A stretch of 64,000 bases of DNA from an uncultured Flavobacteriaceae bacterium (GCA_943842245.1 CALTAJ010000002.1:521596-585595); one strand, 5' to 3'. Positions 1-9,395 are shown, counted from the stretch's first letter. Made by a program: numbers and translations. The notes: a model not told the origin generated them from the sequence alone.

Positions 1-696
1 TAGATCTGCGATTTCCTGAGGTTTACCCATACGACCAATGGGTTGAGTCTTGGACAGTTTTTCAAACATTTGTTCTTCTTTACCAGGATAATTTTTTTTA
101 ATAAATTCATCTACAAAAGGTGTATGAACTCTCGCTGGAGAGATGCAATTGCACCTGATATTATCATTAATGTAATCTTTTGCAATTGAATAAGTCATTG
201 TCAGTACAGCTCCCTTAGTCATGGAGTAAGCAAAACGATCTGAGATTCCTACCGTTGAAGCAATTGAGGCCATATTTAGTATAACCCCTCCACTTTTGTT
301 TTTCATTAATGGAATGCAAACCTTTGAACAATTGTAAACACCCTTAATATTAATTTTATAAAGCCTATCTAAATCTTTCTCCGAACAGGCCTCTATATTT
401 CCAATATTTGCAATTCCAGCATTATTAATTAGTATATCTATAGAGGATATATCTGAGATTTGATTTACTATTTCACTAACTTTTTCATAATCAGAAACGT
501 CACATTTGTGTGCTTTAGCTAGAAAACCTTGCTTAATTATTTCCTCTGCTGTTTCATTTGCAGCATCAATATTAAAGTCTAAAATATGTACTTGAGCACC
601 TTGCTCGGCAAAAGTCCTGGCTATGGACTGACCGATGCCACTCCCACCTCCTGTAATAATAGCTATTTTTTTTTCTAAAGAAAATTTTATTTTCAT
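1..696 (-). CDS. SDR-family NAD(P)-dependent oxidoreductase, C-terminus cut by window edge
   Basis: The minus frame is open from an ATG at 696 to base 1 (232 residues) with no stop, so only the C-terminal tail is missing. The N-terminus has the Rossmann dinucleotide motif TGGGSGIG (about residues 15-22), then the NNAG structural motif (about 100), and a Ser...YSMTK catalytic pattern (about 150-165). This is a classical short-chain dehydrogenase of about 250 residues. It lies 9 bases downstream of the UxaA-family dehydratase gene and is probably co-transcribed with it. In that setting it may reduce or oxidise a keto-uronate or keto-deoxy-aldonate, for example as a DEH reductase or a 2-keto-3-deoxy-L-fuconate dehydrogenase type. 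The substrate cannot be read from the sequence. Confidence 0.9.
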   Translation of the reverse strand, partial: MKIKFSLEKKIAIITGGGSGIGQSIARTFAEQGAQVHILDFNIDAANETAEEIIKQGFLAKAHKCDVSDYEKVSEIVNQISDISSIDILINNAGIANIGNIEACSEKDLDRLYKINIKGVYNCSKVCIPLMKNKSGGVILNMASIASTVGISDRFAYSMTKGAVLTMTYSIAKDYINDNIRCNCISPARVHTPFVDEFIKKNYPGKEEQMFEKLSKTQPIGRMGKPQEIADL

Positions 697-705
697 TTTT
701 ATATT

Positions 706-2370
706 TTACAGTGATAACCCCCTTTTCCAAGGTATAAAATCATTTTGGCCCAACCTACGAGCATTTATCTCTATTTCACCACTTGCTACTTTAATAATAT
801 AAGATAAAAGTTCTTCCCCACAACTTGCAATAGTTTCTCTACCCTCTATGATAGCTCCAGTATTAAAATCGATAATATCATTCATTTTATTGTAGAGTTG
901 GGTGTTTGTCGATACTTTGATAACTGGAACAGCAGGGTTACCGGTTGGGGTTCCAAGACCTGTAGTGAATAAAATAATATTAGCTCCAGAACCTACCAGA
1001 CCAGTCGTAGATTCTACATCATTTCCTGGCGTACACAATAAGTTTAAACCTGGAGTTACGACTTGCTCTGTATAGTCTAATACATCAACTACAGGTGAGG
1101 TTCCACCCTTTTTTGCTGCACCGGCAGATTTAATAGCATCTGTAATAAGTCCATCTTTAATATTTCCTGGAGATGGATTGGCATAAAAACCAGCACCTAA
1201 AGCAGTAGCTTTATTGTTGTATGATCTCATAATTTGAGCGAATTTTTTAGCTTTTTCCTTATCAACACAACGGTCGATTAGCTCTTGTTCAACCCCATTG
1301 AGCTCGGGAAATTCAGAAAGAATTGTCGTGCCGCCAAGTTCAACAACTAAATCAGAAACATAACCTAAAGTTGGATTGGCAGAAATTCCTGAAAAACCAT
1401 CAGAGCCACCACATTCTAAGCCAATGGTAAGATTACTTAATGAAGCTGGTTTTCTAGAAATTTTATTTGCTTCAATAAGACCAATAAAAGTTTTTTTAAT
1501 TGCCCTAGCAATGTATTTGGGTTCAGAACTGCTTTGTTGTTGCTCTAAAAAAAAAACAGGTTTATTTGAGTTTGGAGCGATTCGTTTTAGGGCACCGTTA
1601 AGAATACTCATTTGCGCATGCTGACAACCTAAACTAAGTACTGTAGCTCCTGCAACATTTGGATTATTAATATACCCTGCTAATAGATGACAAAGCGTTA
1701 AAGCATCAGAAGTTGATCCTCCACAACCGCCCTCATGAGTTAAAAAATGAATCCCATCTATATTTGGAAATAGGGTGTTTTTTTGCTTTTTATTATTATT
1801 AGTAATTACATCGACTTGCATTAGCTCACTTTCTGTTGCACCAGTTTTATATTTATGTATAAGTTCCTTTAGATCATATGATTGTTTACTTGAATTCTCA
1901 TAACCCAGACCTTTAAGTATTGTGTTTTTTAATGTTTCTATATTTCTGTTTTGACAAAATACAAGAGGAATAACAAGCCAATTATTTTCTGTTCCAACAG
2001 AACCATTTTCACGATGATAACCTAAAAAAGTTTTTTTAGTATAAGCATCTATTTTTGGCCCTACCCAATTAATTTTCTGATTCGTTTTTGGAACTGAATA
2101 TTTTTCTGTTTCGTGGATAATATTTTGAGTATTTATGACCTCACCAATAGCGATTTCTTTTTTAGCCTTACCTACTATTACACCATACATATATATCTCA
2201 TCCCCAATTTTAAGATCTTGAGTGCTAAATTTATGCTTGGCCTTCACATCAGAAATTAAGACAAAAGAACAAGTTTCGTTAATCATTTCATCTCCTTTGA
2301 ATAAATCAACTAGAGCAACAATAACATTGTCATCTGGATGAATTTTCAATATTTTTGATTTTAATTTCAT
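706..2370 (-). CDS. UxaA-family (altronate/galactarate-type) dehydratase
   Basis: The 554-residue protein has the two-part architecture of altronate dehydratase. Residues 1-95 form a SAF-like domain, and the large UxaA C-terminal domain begins at GYHRENGSVGTEN (about 117). Family motifs visible include THEGGCGG (about 212), which carries a cysteine typical of the metal site, and GLECGGSDGFSGISANP (about 318). UxaA enzymes dehydrate D-altronate or a related aldonate to 2-keto-3-deoxygluconate in the cytoplasm. The KDG kinase and KDPG aldolase genes immediately upstream on the same strand supply the next two steps. Some homologues beside SDR genes act on deoxy-sugar acids, so the exact substrate is open. 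Confidence 0.88.
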   Translation of the reverse strand: MKLKSKILKIHPDDNVIVALVDLFKGDEMINETCSFVLISDVKAKHKFSTQDLKIGDEIYMYGVIVGKAKKEIAIGEVINTQNIIHETEKYSVPKTNQKINWVGPKIDAYTKKTFLGYHRENGSVGTENNWLVIPLVFCQNRNIETLKNTILKGLGYENSSKQSYDLKELIHKYKTGATESELMQVDVITNNNKKQKNTLFPNIDGIHFLTHEGGCGGSTSDALTLCHLLAGYINNPNVAGATVLSLGCQHAQMSILNGALKRIAPNSNKPVFFLEQQQSSSEPKYIARAIKKTFIGLIEANKISRKPASLSNLTIGLECGGSDGFSGISANPTLGYVSDLVVELGGTTILSEFPELNGVEQELIDRCVDKEKAKKFAQIMRSYNNKATALGAGFYANPSPGNIKDGLITDAIKSAGAAKKGGTSPVVDVLDYTEQVVTPGLNLLCTPGNDVESTTGLVGSGANIILFTTGLGTPTGNPAVPVIKVSTNTQLYNKMNDIIDFNTGAIIEGRETIASCGEELLSYIIKVASGEIEINARRLGQNDFIPWKRGLSL

Positions 2371-2450
2371 TAACTATTAAATAAAATTAAGGTTATAATT
2401 TGGGGTTGATTTAACTATAAAAAATTATTTATTATCTACTGAACCGATAA

Positions 2451-3119
2451 TTAAGATCTGATTTTATTGATTAGAGCTATTGTATTAGCTACTCTGTTTT
2501 TCAAAATATTATACTCTTTTTTAATTAAAATCTCTTCAGAAATCAATTTTGATCCTAATCCAACACAGGTGACACCTGAATCAAACCAATCTCTAAGGTT
2601 TGATTCTTCAATAGTTACACCTCCAGTTGGCATTATTGAAGTCCATGGATGAGGACCTTTAAGAGCCTTTACAAAACCTGGACCGTAGATATTCCCTGGA
2701 AAAAGTTTTACAAGCTCACATCCCATTTCTTCTGCTTTTGCAATTTCAGTTAATGAACCACAGCCAGCAGACCAAAGTACTTTGCGTCGATTACACACAA
2801 TTGCTATATCTTCTCTAAATACAGGGGTAACAATAAAATTTGCACCATGAAGCATGTATTGTGATGCAGCTGCAGCATCTGTGATTGAACCTACCCCAAT
2901 TATCATCCCTGGAAGTTCTGTGATAGAATATTTGATTAAATCAATAAAAATTTCTAATGCAAAATCTCCCCGATTTGTAAATTCCATTAATCTTGATCCT
3001 CCATCATAACAGGATTTCAGCACGGCCTTAGCTACCACTATATCGTGATGATAAAAAAGAGGAACCATTCCTGATTCTGTCATTTCATTTATTACTTGAA
3101 CTCTATTAAATTGTGCCAT
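2451..3119 (-). CDS. eda: KDPG / 4-hydroxy-2-oxoglutarate aldolase
   Basis: This class I aldolase cleaves 2-keto-3-deoxy-6-phosphogluconate to pyruvate and glyceraldehyde 3-phosphate. The family signature RLMEFTNRGD, with its catalytic Glu, and the Schiff-base lysine in VKLFPGN are visible. PTGGV near the C-terminus is the phosphate-binding loop. I chose the ATG at 3119 (222 aa, MAQFNRVQV...), because it lies 10 bases past the kinase stop and matches the usual family N-terminus. A longer reading from 3161 (236 aa) would overlap the kinase gene. It acts directly after the KDG kinase encoded upstream. Confidence 0.9.
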   Translation of the reverse strand: MAQFNRVQVINEMTESGMVPLFYHHDIVVAKAVLKSCYDGGSRLMEFTNRGDFALEIFIDLIKYSITELPGMIIGVGSITDAAAASQYMLHGANFIVTPVFREDIAIVCNRRKVLWSAGCGSLTEIAKAEEMGCELVKLFPGNIYGPGFVKALKGPHPWTSIMPTGGVTIEESNLRDWFDSGVTCVGLGSKLISEEILIKKEYNILKNRVANTIALINKIRS

Positions 3120-3129
3120 AGTCTTTAAT

Positions 3130-4170
3130 TTATCTGGAGACTCTGCCAGAGACATCTCCACTTATCAAATTTTCAATTTCTGTTATGGTTACTAAATTGA
3201 CATCACCTTTGATTGTATGTTTTAAACAGGATGCAGCTACAGCAAAATCTAAAGCTTTTTGATCATTATTTGGATAATTTATTAGGCCATAAATCAAAGC
3301 ACCCATAAAAGAGTCACCTCCTCCTACTCTATCCACAATATGTGTTATTTCATATTGACCACTTTTAAACATTTTTGAACCATCATATAAGACACCTGCC
3401 CAAGTATTGTTAGAAGCTGATATAGATCCACGTAACGTTGTGATAATTTTTTTTGCTCTAGGAAATTTAGTATGCATTTGCTGACAAACTGATAAAAATG
3501 CTTCAGCTTTAATATTTTTACCTTGAGTTGTAATGTCTAAACCTTCCGGTTTTATTCCAAAATGCATCTCTGCATCTTCTTCATTTCCAAGGATAATATC
3601 ACAATAAGAGGTTAATTCAGTCATGATTTCTTCACGATTTCCATCGTAATTCCATAGCTTTGAACGATAATTCAAGTCAGTTGAAATAGTAATACCTTTA
3701 TCATCTGCAACCTTTAGAGCCTCTAAACAAGTATCTGCAGCACTTTTAGAAATAGCTGGAGTAATTCCAGTCCAATGAAACCAATGAGCATCTCTAAAAA
3801 CTTTTTCCCAATCCACCATACCTGGTTTGATTTGTGACATAGATGAGTGAGCACGATCGTATATCACCTTACTGGCACGACTTACAGCACCTGTCTCTAA
3901 GAAATATATCCCTAATCGGTCACCACCCCTAATAATATGCGTCGTACCGATATTGTGTTTTCGTATTTCCATTAAGGCACTATGCCCAATATCATTATTT
4001 GGTAAACGAGTAATAAAATCAATTGGAAGTCCATAATTTGCCAGGGAAACAGCAACATTAGCTTCTCCTCCACCATAATTCACTTCAAAGTTGTTTGCTT
4101 GTGAGAATCTTAAAAATCCTGGAGGTGCTAATCTTAACATGATTTCACCAAAAGTTATCACCTTTTTCAT
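3130..4170 (-). CDS. kdgK: PfkB-family 2-keto-3-deoxygluconate kinase
   Basis: The 346-residue sugar kinase has the N-terminal PfkB glycine signature GGGEANVAVSLANYGL (about 33-48). The C-terminal anion-hole and catalytic-base motif reads RVGGGDSFMGA (about 283), where GGGD replaces the more usual GAGD, as is common in KDG kinases of this phylum. It would phosphorylate 2-keto-3-deoxygluconate to KDPG for the aldolase encoded next. The order kinase, aldolase, UxaA-type dehydratase, SDR on one strand supports assignment to uronate or aldonate catabolism. No transporter or regulator for the pathway is visible in the window. Confidence 0.9.
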   Translation of the reverse strand: MKKVITFGEIMLRLAPPGFLRFSQANNFEVNYGGGEANVAVSLANYGLPIDFITRLPNNDIGHSALMEIRKHNIGTTHIIRGGDRLGIYFLETGAVSRASKVIYDRAHSSMSQIKPGMVDWEKVFRDAHWFHWTGITPAISKSAADTCLEALKVADDKGITISTDLNYRSKLWNYDGNREEIMTELTSYCDIILGNEEDAEMHFGIKPEGLDITTQGKNIKAEAFLSVCQQMHTKFPRAKKIITTLRGSISASNNTWAGVLYDGSKMFKSGQYEITHIVDRVGGGDSFMGALIYGLINYPNNDQKALDFAVAASCLKHTIKGDVNLVTITEIENLISGDVSGRVSR

Positions 4171-4242
4171 AAATTAATTTTGGTCTTATTTAACTAATAT
4201 AAATATTATTAACCGATGAGAAGAAATACTATTAACATAATC

Positions 4243-5931
4243 TTAAATCAATCCCTTTTTCATTTGTCGAATTGCATAATTGGCAGCTCGGGCTGATATT
4301 GCCATAAATGTTAGAGATGGATTTTGAGTGGATGTTGAAGTCATACAGGCACCATCAGTTACAAAAACATTTTTGCATTCATGCATTTGATTCCATGCAT
4401 TGAGTAAAGAGGTTTTAGGATTTTTTCCCATACGTACTCCTCCCATTTCATGAATATCATTTCCAGGTCGACGACCATTATCATTTGTTTTTATATTAAC
4501 AAAACCTGATTTTTCATACATCTCTGAAAACTGCTCATAAAAATCCTGAATCATTTTCTCGTCATTATCATCATAATCTACATCTATGTTTAGCAGAGGA
4601 ATACCCCAAGCATCTGTTTTTTCTGGGTCAAGACTTACTAAATTGGATTCTTTAGGGATTGTTTCTCCCATCATATGAGAATTTACGTTCCAAATACCAG
4701 TTTCTTTTGTGCTTAGCAATTGATTGCTCAACTCTGCACCAAAACCTTCTTTGTTGGTCTCTCGATTTGGTTGAGCTCCAAAACCTGCAGCATAGCCTCT
4801 TAGAAAATCTGTTTCTTGACGATAAACATTTCGAAATCTGGGAATATAATGAGAGGTAGGTTTTGCTCCTTCTGTGGTATATTGAGGAAAACCTTCAAAC
4901 TCAGCATCAATTGTAGCTCTATAATTATGAAAGGCTATAAATTTTCCTAATAATCCATTATCATTTCCTAAACCATTTGGAAAACGCTTTGATTTTGAAT
5001 TTAGGAGAATTAAATTTGTATTAAGTGTTGAGGCTGAGACAAATACTACTTTAGCAAAATAATCTTGACTCACTTTTGAATTTGAATCAATAACTCTAAC
5101 CCCAATTGCTTTTTTTTGGTCTTCATCATAGAGAATAGAATGAACCACAGAGTTTGGTTTTAATGTCAAATTTCCTGTTTTTAGTCCCCATGGTATTAAC
5201 GTTGAATTTGCATTAAAGTAACCCCCTAGTGAACAGCCTCTTTGACATATTCTTCGACTCATGCAAATACCACGACCTTGTTCAATAAAAATTGGCCGAC
5301 TTTCTGTCAAGTGTGCACAACGTCCATAAATAACGTGACGATCTTTATAATACTTTTTAACTTCTTGACTAAAATACTTTTCAACCACATTTGACTCCCA
5401 TGGTTTTAAAAAATCACCATCGGGTAAAACATCCAGTCCGTCTTTGTTTCCGCTCACACCAACAAATCTTTCAACATATGTATACCAATCTGCTAGATCA
5501 TAGTATCGAATAGGCCAGTCTACAGCAAATCCGTCTCTGGCTGGACCTTCAAAATCAAAAGGACTCCACCTTTGTACTTGTCGTGCCCACATAATCGACT
5601 TTCCACCAACTTGGTACCCTCTTATCCAATCAAAAGGTTTTACCTGACCATAAGCGTGATCCTTGTCTTTGACAAAAAAATGTTTAGCATCTTCTCGAAA
5701 CGCATAACAACTACTTGCTACAGGGTTGTCCTCAATTTCTTTGGATGTTAATTGGCCTCGATGTTTAAATTCCCAAGGCTGCATATTAGTTGTGGGAAAG
5801 TCAACTGGATGCTCAACATTAGGTCCTCTCTCTAAAAGTAAAGTTTTAAAACCTTGCTCACTAAATTCTTTTGCGGCCCATCCACCTGACATTCCAGCTC
5901 CAACAATTATAGTATCAAACGTATTTGTCAT
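4243..5931 (-). CDS. GMC-family FAD-dependent sugar/alcohol oxidoreductase, large subunit
   Basis: The 562-residue flavoprotein starts with an FAD-binding Rossmann motif (VGAGMSGGWAAKEF, about residues 10-23). It has a cysteine-rich stretch GICMSRRICQRGCSLGGY (about 220-240) and the GMC C-terminal domain with HEMGGVRMG and STQNPSLT, which supply the His and Asn of the active site. Such proteins pair with a subunit-3 partner in gluconate 2-dehydrogenase, sorbitol dehydrogenase and glucoside 3-dehydrogenase complexes, which work at the periplasmic face. This protein has no signal peptide of its own. The adjacent upstream gene encodes exactly such a partner with a Tat-like leader, so export as a complex is likely. 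The substrate is unknown. Confidence 0.88.
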   Translation of the reverse strand: MTNTFDTIIVGAGMSGGWAAKEFSEQGFKTLLLERGPNVEHPVDFPTTNMQPWEFKHRGQLTSKEIEDNPVASSCYAFREDAKHFFVKDKDHAYGQVKPFDWIRGYQVGGKSIMWARQVQRWSPFDFEGPARDGFAVDWPIRYYDLADWYTYVERFVGVSGNKDGLDVLPDGDFLKPWESNVVEKYFSQEVKKYYKDRHVIYGRCAHLTESRPIFIEQGRGICMSRRICQRGCSLGGYFNANSTLIPWGLKTGNLTLKPNSVVHSILYDEDQKKAIGVRVIDSNSKVSQDYFAKVVFVSASTLNTNLILLNSKSKRFPNGLGNDNGLLGKFIAFHNYRATIDAEFEGFPQYTTEGAKPTSHYIPRFRNVYRQETDFLRGYAAGFGAQPNRETNKEGFGAELSNQLLSTKETGIWNVNSHMMGETIPKESNLVSLDPEKTDAWGIPLLNIDVDYDDNDEKMIQDFYEQFSEMYEKSGFVNIKTNDNGRRPGNDIHEMGGVRMGKNPKTSLLNAWNQMHECKNVFVTDGACMTSTSTQNPSLTFMAISARAANYAIRQMKKGLI

Positions 5932-5939
5932 AAATCAAA

Positions 5940-6461
5940 TTAACTCTTAACTAAAACAGTTCCTAGATAACGCCCTGGCATAAACTCAAATTTTAAATAG
6001 TTTTTCATATAGTTTTCGGAAGTTTCAAAATGTAAAATAGAGTAATGTTTAAGATGATTTAAAAATACTCCTATTTCAGATTTTTTTTCATTTATGTATT
6101 TGGTTATAAAATCTACTTGATCTTCAAGAAACATGTCTTTAAATGATCTTTCTTTATTTTTGATAATTTCAATCTGAAATGTTTTGAACCCATCTAAAAA
6201 CTTAATTCTGTCTTTGGCATCTAAGCAATCATTTACCATCGAAAGAACAAAATGTTCACGACTCTCTGGTGTTGGAAAGGCATCTGATTTATTAGGCAAA
6301 AGTAAATTACAAATTACTGCAATTAACTCTTGTTGTTCACTATCAATTAGAGGTAAATTTGTGTAACTAATCTCTGGAATAATATTGCAAGAATAAGGTA
6401 TACTTAACATTCCACCAGTTAGCAATCCAATATTTTTTAATGCTTTTCTTCGACGAATCAT
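5940..6461 (-). CDS. Gluconate 2-dehydrogenase subunit 3-like partner protein
   Basis: The 173-residue protein begins MIRRRKALKNIGLLTGG, a twin-arginine-like leader with a short hydrophobic segment ending near a cysteine (about residue 25). The rest is helical and resembles the gluconate 2-dehydrogenase subunit 3 family (LIAVICNLLLPNKSDAFPTP, then conserved F and Y positions). In known complexes this small subunit is required for maturation or Tat export of the signal-less GMC subunit. Here it lies 8 bases upstream of the GMC gene and 6 bases downstream of the Gfo/Idh/MocA gene, so all three are probably one transcript. Confidence 0.8.
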   Translation of the reverse strand: MIRRRKALKNIGLLTGGMLSIPYSCNIIPEISYTNLPLIDSEQQELIAVICNLLLPNKSDAFPTPESREHFVLSMVNDCLDAKDRIKFLDGFKTFQIEIIKNKERSFKDMFLEDQVDFITKYINEKKSEIGVFLNHLKHYSILHFETSENYMKNYLKFEFMPGRYLGTVLVKS

Positions 6462-6467
6462 TTAAAA

Positions 6468-7811
6468 TTAAAAGTCACGATACATCCCACTTAAATATTT
6501 ATTAGCTTCTTGCTCTTCAAAACGGGCATTATCATTATCCCAGTTTAATGTTTTATTAGGAAAACGACCTGCAATAACTCCTAAAAGGATAGTTTCTGTC
6601 AATCGAGATGCATAAGAAAATGGTGCTGAAACTTTATCTTTTCCTAGGCAAGCATCTACAAATTGATGATAATGTTTAGGAGCGTCTCTTTCATAGTCAT
6701 TTTTAGTATTTCCAAGAGCGTCGTTAGGATCGTATTTTTTTACATCAATTTCTTTGTATTCTCCATCAACAATGTGTCTAGGACGTTCCATAAAGTGAGG
6801 AAGTAGAAGACGTCCTTTTTCTCCTATAAACATTGCTCCTTGGAGTGGAAGTTTATCTCTATTAGGTAATTTTAAATCCTTATGATTTGAAGGAGCCCCT
6901 GGACCATCAGACCAAATCCAAGTAAGATTTTCTGAAGTATACGGAGTTCCAGGAAAGGTGTAGGTAACACTATTATTTACGGGAAATCCATAACCATTTG
7001 GTTTTCTACATTTATTTTTAATTGTTATGGGGACATCTAACGCCAACGCATTGTATGGGGTGTCAAAAATATGAACGCCCATGTCTCCCAAAGTACCACA
7101 ACCATAATCGACAAGCTTTCGCCAGCTTCCAGGGTGGTAATACTTTTCTTTATATGGTCTTTCGGGAGATGTTCCAAGCCATAGATTCCAATCGAGCGAA
7201 TCAGGAATTGGATCTTTCCCCTTTGGAGCAGGACCATCATAACCCCAATTTTTTGGAGACCAGGCTCTAACGGTGTGAACCTTACCGATTATTCCTGATT
7301 GAATCAAGACTGTAGCTAGTTTGTAATCGTAAAAAGAGTGGACCTGTATTCCCATTTGAGTAACCAAATTTTTCTGCTCAGCTAACTTTTTCATCTCACG
7401 AGCTTCGGAAACAAAATGGGTAAGAGGTTTTTGACAATAAACAGGTTTATTCATTTCCATTGCCATAATAGATGCAGGCGCATGAGTATGATCTGGAGTA
7501 GAAACAATAACTGCATCAAAATCTAAAGACATATCTTTAAACATAAGTCTATAATCTTTATAAGTTTTTGCATCTGGATGGATTTTACTCGCTTGATTTA
7601 AAGCCTTGGAATCTACATCACAAAGTGCCACAACGTTAACAGCCTTATGAGAAGAAATAGAGGCTAGATCTGCGGCTCCCATTCCACCAATACCAATATG
7701 TGCTGTTCTTAAGCGAGTTTTGGACCCTGCAAAAGAAGCTAAAAGTGAGGAAGGCATTAAGGTAGTTGAGGCCAGTGCAGCTGAAGTCTTTAAAAAGTCT
7801 CTTTTTTTCAT
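6468..7811 (-). CDS. Exported Gfo/Idh/MocA-family oxidoreductase
   Basis: The 447-residue protein has an N-terminal export signal (MKKRDFLKTSAALASTTLMP), followed by a Rossmann dinucleotide-binding motif HIGIGGMGAADL. The family STPDHTHAP motif is present, and CQKPLTH replaces the usual EKP motif. The C-terminal half is the Gfo/Idh/MocA beta-sheet domain. Such proteins oxidise or reduce sugars, or hydrolyse glycosidic bonds through transient oxidation with a tightly bound NAD. The leader suggests the enzyme works outside the cytoplasm, which requires retained cofactor. It is first in the operon with the subunit-3 and GMC genes, suggesting a shared sugar substrate. Confidence 0.87.
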   Translation of the reverse strand: MKKRDFLKTSAALASTTLMPSSLLASFAGSKTRLRTAHIGIGGMGAADLASISSHKAVNVVALCDVDSKALNQASKIHPDAKTYKDYRLMFKDMSLDFDAVIVSTPDHTHAPASIMAMEMNKPVYCQKPLTHFVSEAREMKKLAEQKNLVTQMGIQVHSFYDYKLATVLIQSGIIGKVHTVRAWSPKNWGYDGPAPKGKDPIPDSLDWNLWLGTSPERPYKEKYYHPGSWRKLVDYGCGTLGDMGVHIFDTPYNALALDVPITIKNKCRKPNGYGFPVNNSVTYTFPGTPYTSENLTWIWSDGPGAPSNHKDLKLPNRDKLPLQGAMFIGEKGRLLLPHFMERPRHIVDGEYKEIDVKKYDPNDALGNTKNDYERDAPKHYHQFVDACLGKDKVSAPFSYASRLTETILLGVIAGRFPNKTLNWDNDNARFEEQEANKYLSGMYRDF

Positions 7812-7963
7812 AATGCAATTCTACATTTTTTATACTAATAAAATTTAATTTCAACAATAAACAAGACTCACAGAGACTATAAATAATCTTACAAGTATTG
7901 TTTTAATTAGTATAAATATCAAAATATTTATTTAATTATACGTATAAATAATTGGTAAAATAT

Positions 7964-7971
7964 TATATTTG
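7964..7971 (+). promoter_or_regulatory. Bacteroidota -7 promoter element of the OmpA-like gene
   Basis: TATATTTG fits the Bacteroidota housekeeping -7 consensus TAnnTTTG and lies 20 bases before the ATG of the OmpA-like gene. No convincing TTG box was seen at the expected -33 distance. The 180-base divergent gap (7812-7991) holds nothing else recognisable. Confidence 0.5.
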
Positions 7972-7991
7972 ATTAAACAAATTTTTCTGTT

Positions 7992-9329
7992 ATGAATTTT
8001 AAAAAACTATTTCTAATAATTCCAATCTTTTTTGTTGGTGTTTTTATTAATGCTCAAACAAGCGAAAACCCCTGGGCAATTGCTGTTGGTGCCGATTTAA
8101 TTAATCTTCAGGGAGATAATGTAGAATCCGGGTTGAATTTTGGTGCACCAGCATTGAGCTTATCTCGATACATTAGCTCAGGCTTATCTGTTGGCATTCA
8201 ATATGGCCTTGGAAGCGCGAGTCCTCAAGACAATGTTGACTTAGATTATTCGTTTCTTGATGGAGTGGTTAAATTTAATCTCAGTGAAGAAAATATTGTT
8301 CCATATTTGTTTGCAGGTTACGGTCTTAGTAGATTTGCCGATGGAGATGAAAAAGAAGGTGCTTTTCCTTCGGGCGAGTCTGGAAGAACAACTTTTGGAG
8401 GGATAGGTATTAATATCCCCATTGGAAACCAATTAAATATAAATGTAAGTACATCTTACAGGGGTACCTCGGAAACTCCTGATTCATACAATCACCTTCA
8501 GCATATTATAGGACTTAGCTATAATTTTGGCGCTGGTGATGCAGATGGAGATGGTGTGTCTGACAAAAAAGATGAATGTCCAGATATTCCTGGTCTAAAA
8601 GAATTTAATGGATGTCCTGATACTGATGGTGATGGAATTCCCGACACAAAAGATAGTTGTCCTGAAAAGGCAGGCTCTGAGGAACTTCAGGGTTGTCCTG
8701 ATTCTGATGGTGACGGTGTAGCTGACATTGATGACGCATGTCCTAACCAAGCTGGAAGTGCTGAAATGAATGGTTGTCCTGATTCTGATGGTGACGGCAT
8801 AGCTGATAATATTGATAAATGTCCTGAAGTTGCAGGTGATGAAGCAAATGGTGGTTGCCCATTAGCGGATGCTGATGGCGATGGAGTTCCAGATAAAGAT
8901 GACTCTTGTCCTGATGTTGCTGGTACTTCAGAAAATAATGGTTGTCCAGATGAACCTACTGACTTATTAAGCTTTATTAGTAATAGTGATAATAGAATTT
9001 TATTTAAGGCAAGTAGCAGCAAATTAGATAATGGGGATAAAGAAACTCTTGACAAGCTTATAGCCTTATTAGGACAATACCCAACAGCATCTATTATTAT
9101 TGAGGGGCACGCATCTAGCGATGGTAGTGAATCATACAATCAAAAGCTTTCTGAAAAACGAGCTGCTTCAGTAAAAGCATATCTATTAGGCAAAGGAATT
9201 GACAATAATAGAATGTCAACTATTGGTTATGGAGAATCAAGGCCTATTGGAAACAATAAAACTTCTAAAGGAAGAGCTGATAGTAGAAGAGTAAATATTA
9301 ATCGTAGTGCAAATGTCAAGGTTAATTAA
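7992..9329 (+). CDS. OmpA-family outer-membrane protein with thrombospondin type 3 repeats
   Basis: The 445-residue protein has a Sec signal peptide ending near INAQ (residue 22), then a beta-barrel-like region (about 25-180). Five calcium-binding TSP3-type repeats follow (about 183-320), of the form DxDGDGxxDxxDxCP with paired cysteines. A C-terminal OmpA peptidoglycan-binding domain (about 325-445) contains IEGHASSDGS and KRAASVKAYL. It should sit in the outer membrane and hold it to the cell wall, with a stiff calcium-dependent linker. It is monocistronic, with its own -7 element and a strong terminator. Confidence 0.93.
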   Translation: MNFKKLFLIIPIFFVGVFINAQTSENPWAIAVGADLINLQGDNVESGLNFGAPALSLSRYISSGLSVGIQYGLGSASPQDNVDLDYSFLDGVVKFNLSEENIVPYLFAGYGLSRFADGDEKEGAFPSGESGRTTFGGIGINIPIGNQLNINVSTSYRGTSETPDSYNHLQHIIGLSYNFGAGDADGDGVSDKKDECPDIPGLKEFNGCPDTDGDGIPDTKDSCPEKAGSEELQGCPDSDGDGVADIDDACPNQAGSAEMNGCPDSDGDGIADNIDKCPEVAGDEANGGCPLADADGDGVPDKDDSCPDVAGTSENNGCPDEPTDLLSFISNSDNRILFKASSSKLDNGDKETLDKLIALLGQYPTASIIIEGHASSDGSESYNQKLSEKRAASVKAYLLGKGIDNNRMSTIGYGESRPIGNNKTSKGRADSRRVNINRSANVKVN

Positions 9330-9350
9330 ACTTCCTCTACAAAATATTCA

Positions 9351-9380
9351 AAACCTCCTCAATAATGAGGAGGTTTTTTT
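9351..9380 (+). terminator. Rho-independent terminator after the OmpA-like gene
   Basis: A perfect 9-bp stem, AACCTCCTC / GAGGAGGTT, with a 6-base loop (9361-9366), is followed by a T run to 9380. It lies 22 bases after the OmpA-like stop codon and just before the peptidase start at 9396. Confidence 0.85.
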
Positions 9381-9395
9381 ATAAAATAAGATTAG

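Noticed and set aside
7037-7270. Overlapping ORFs on both strands in the first Gfo/Idh/MocA gene
   Set aside because: Both lie inside a clearly coding frame with family motifs and show none themselves.
8687-9139. Antisense ORF of 150 codons in the OmpA-like gene
   Set aside because: Created by the biased codons of the calcium-binding repeats; the sense frame has a complete, recognised architecture.
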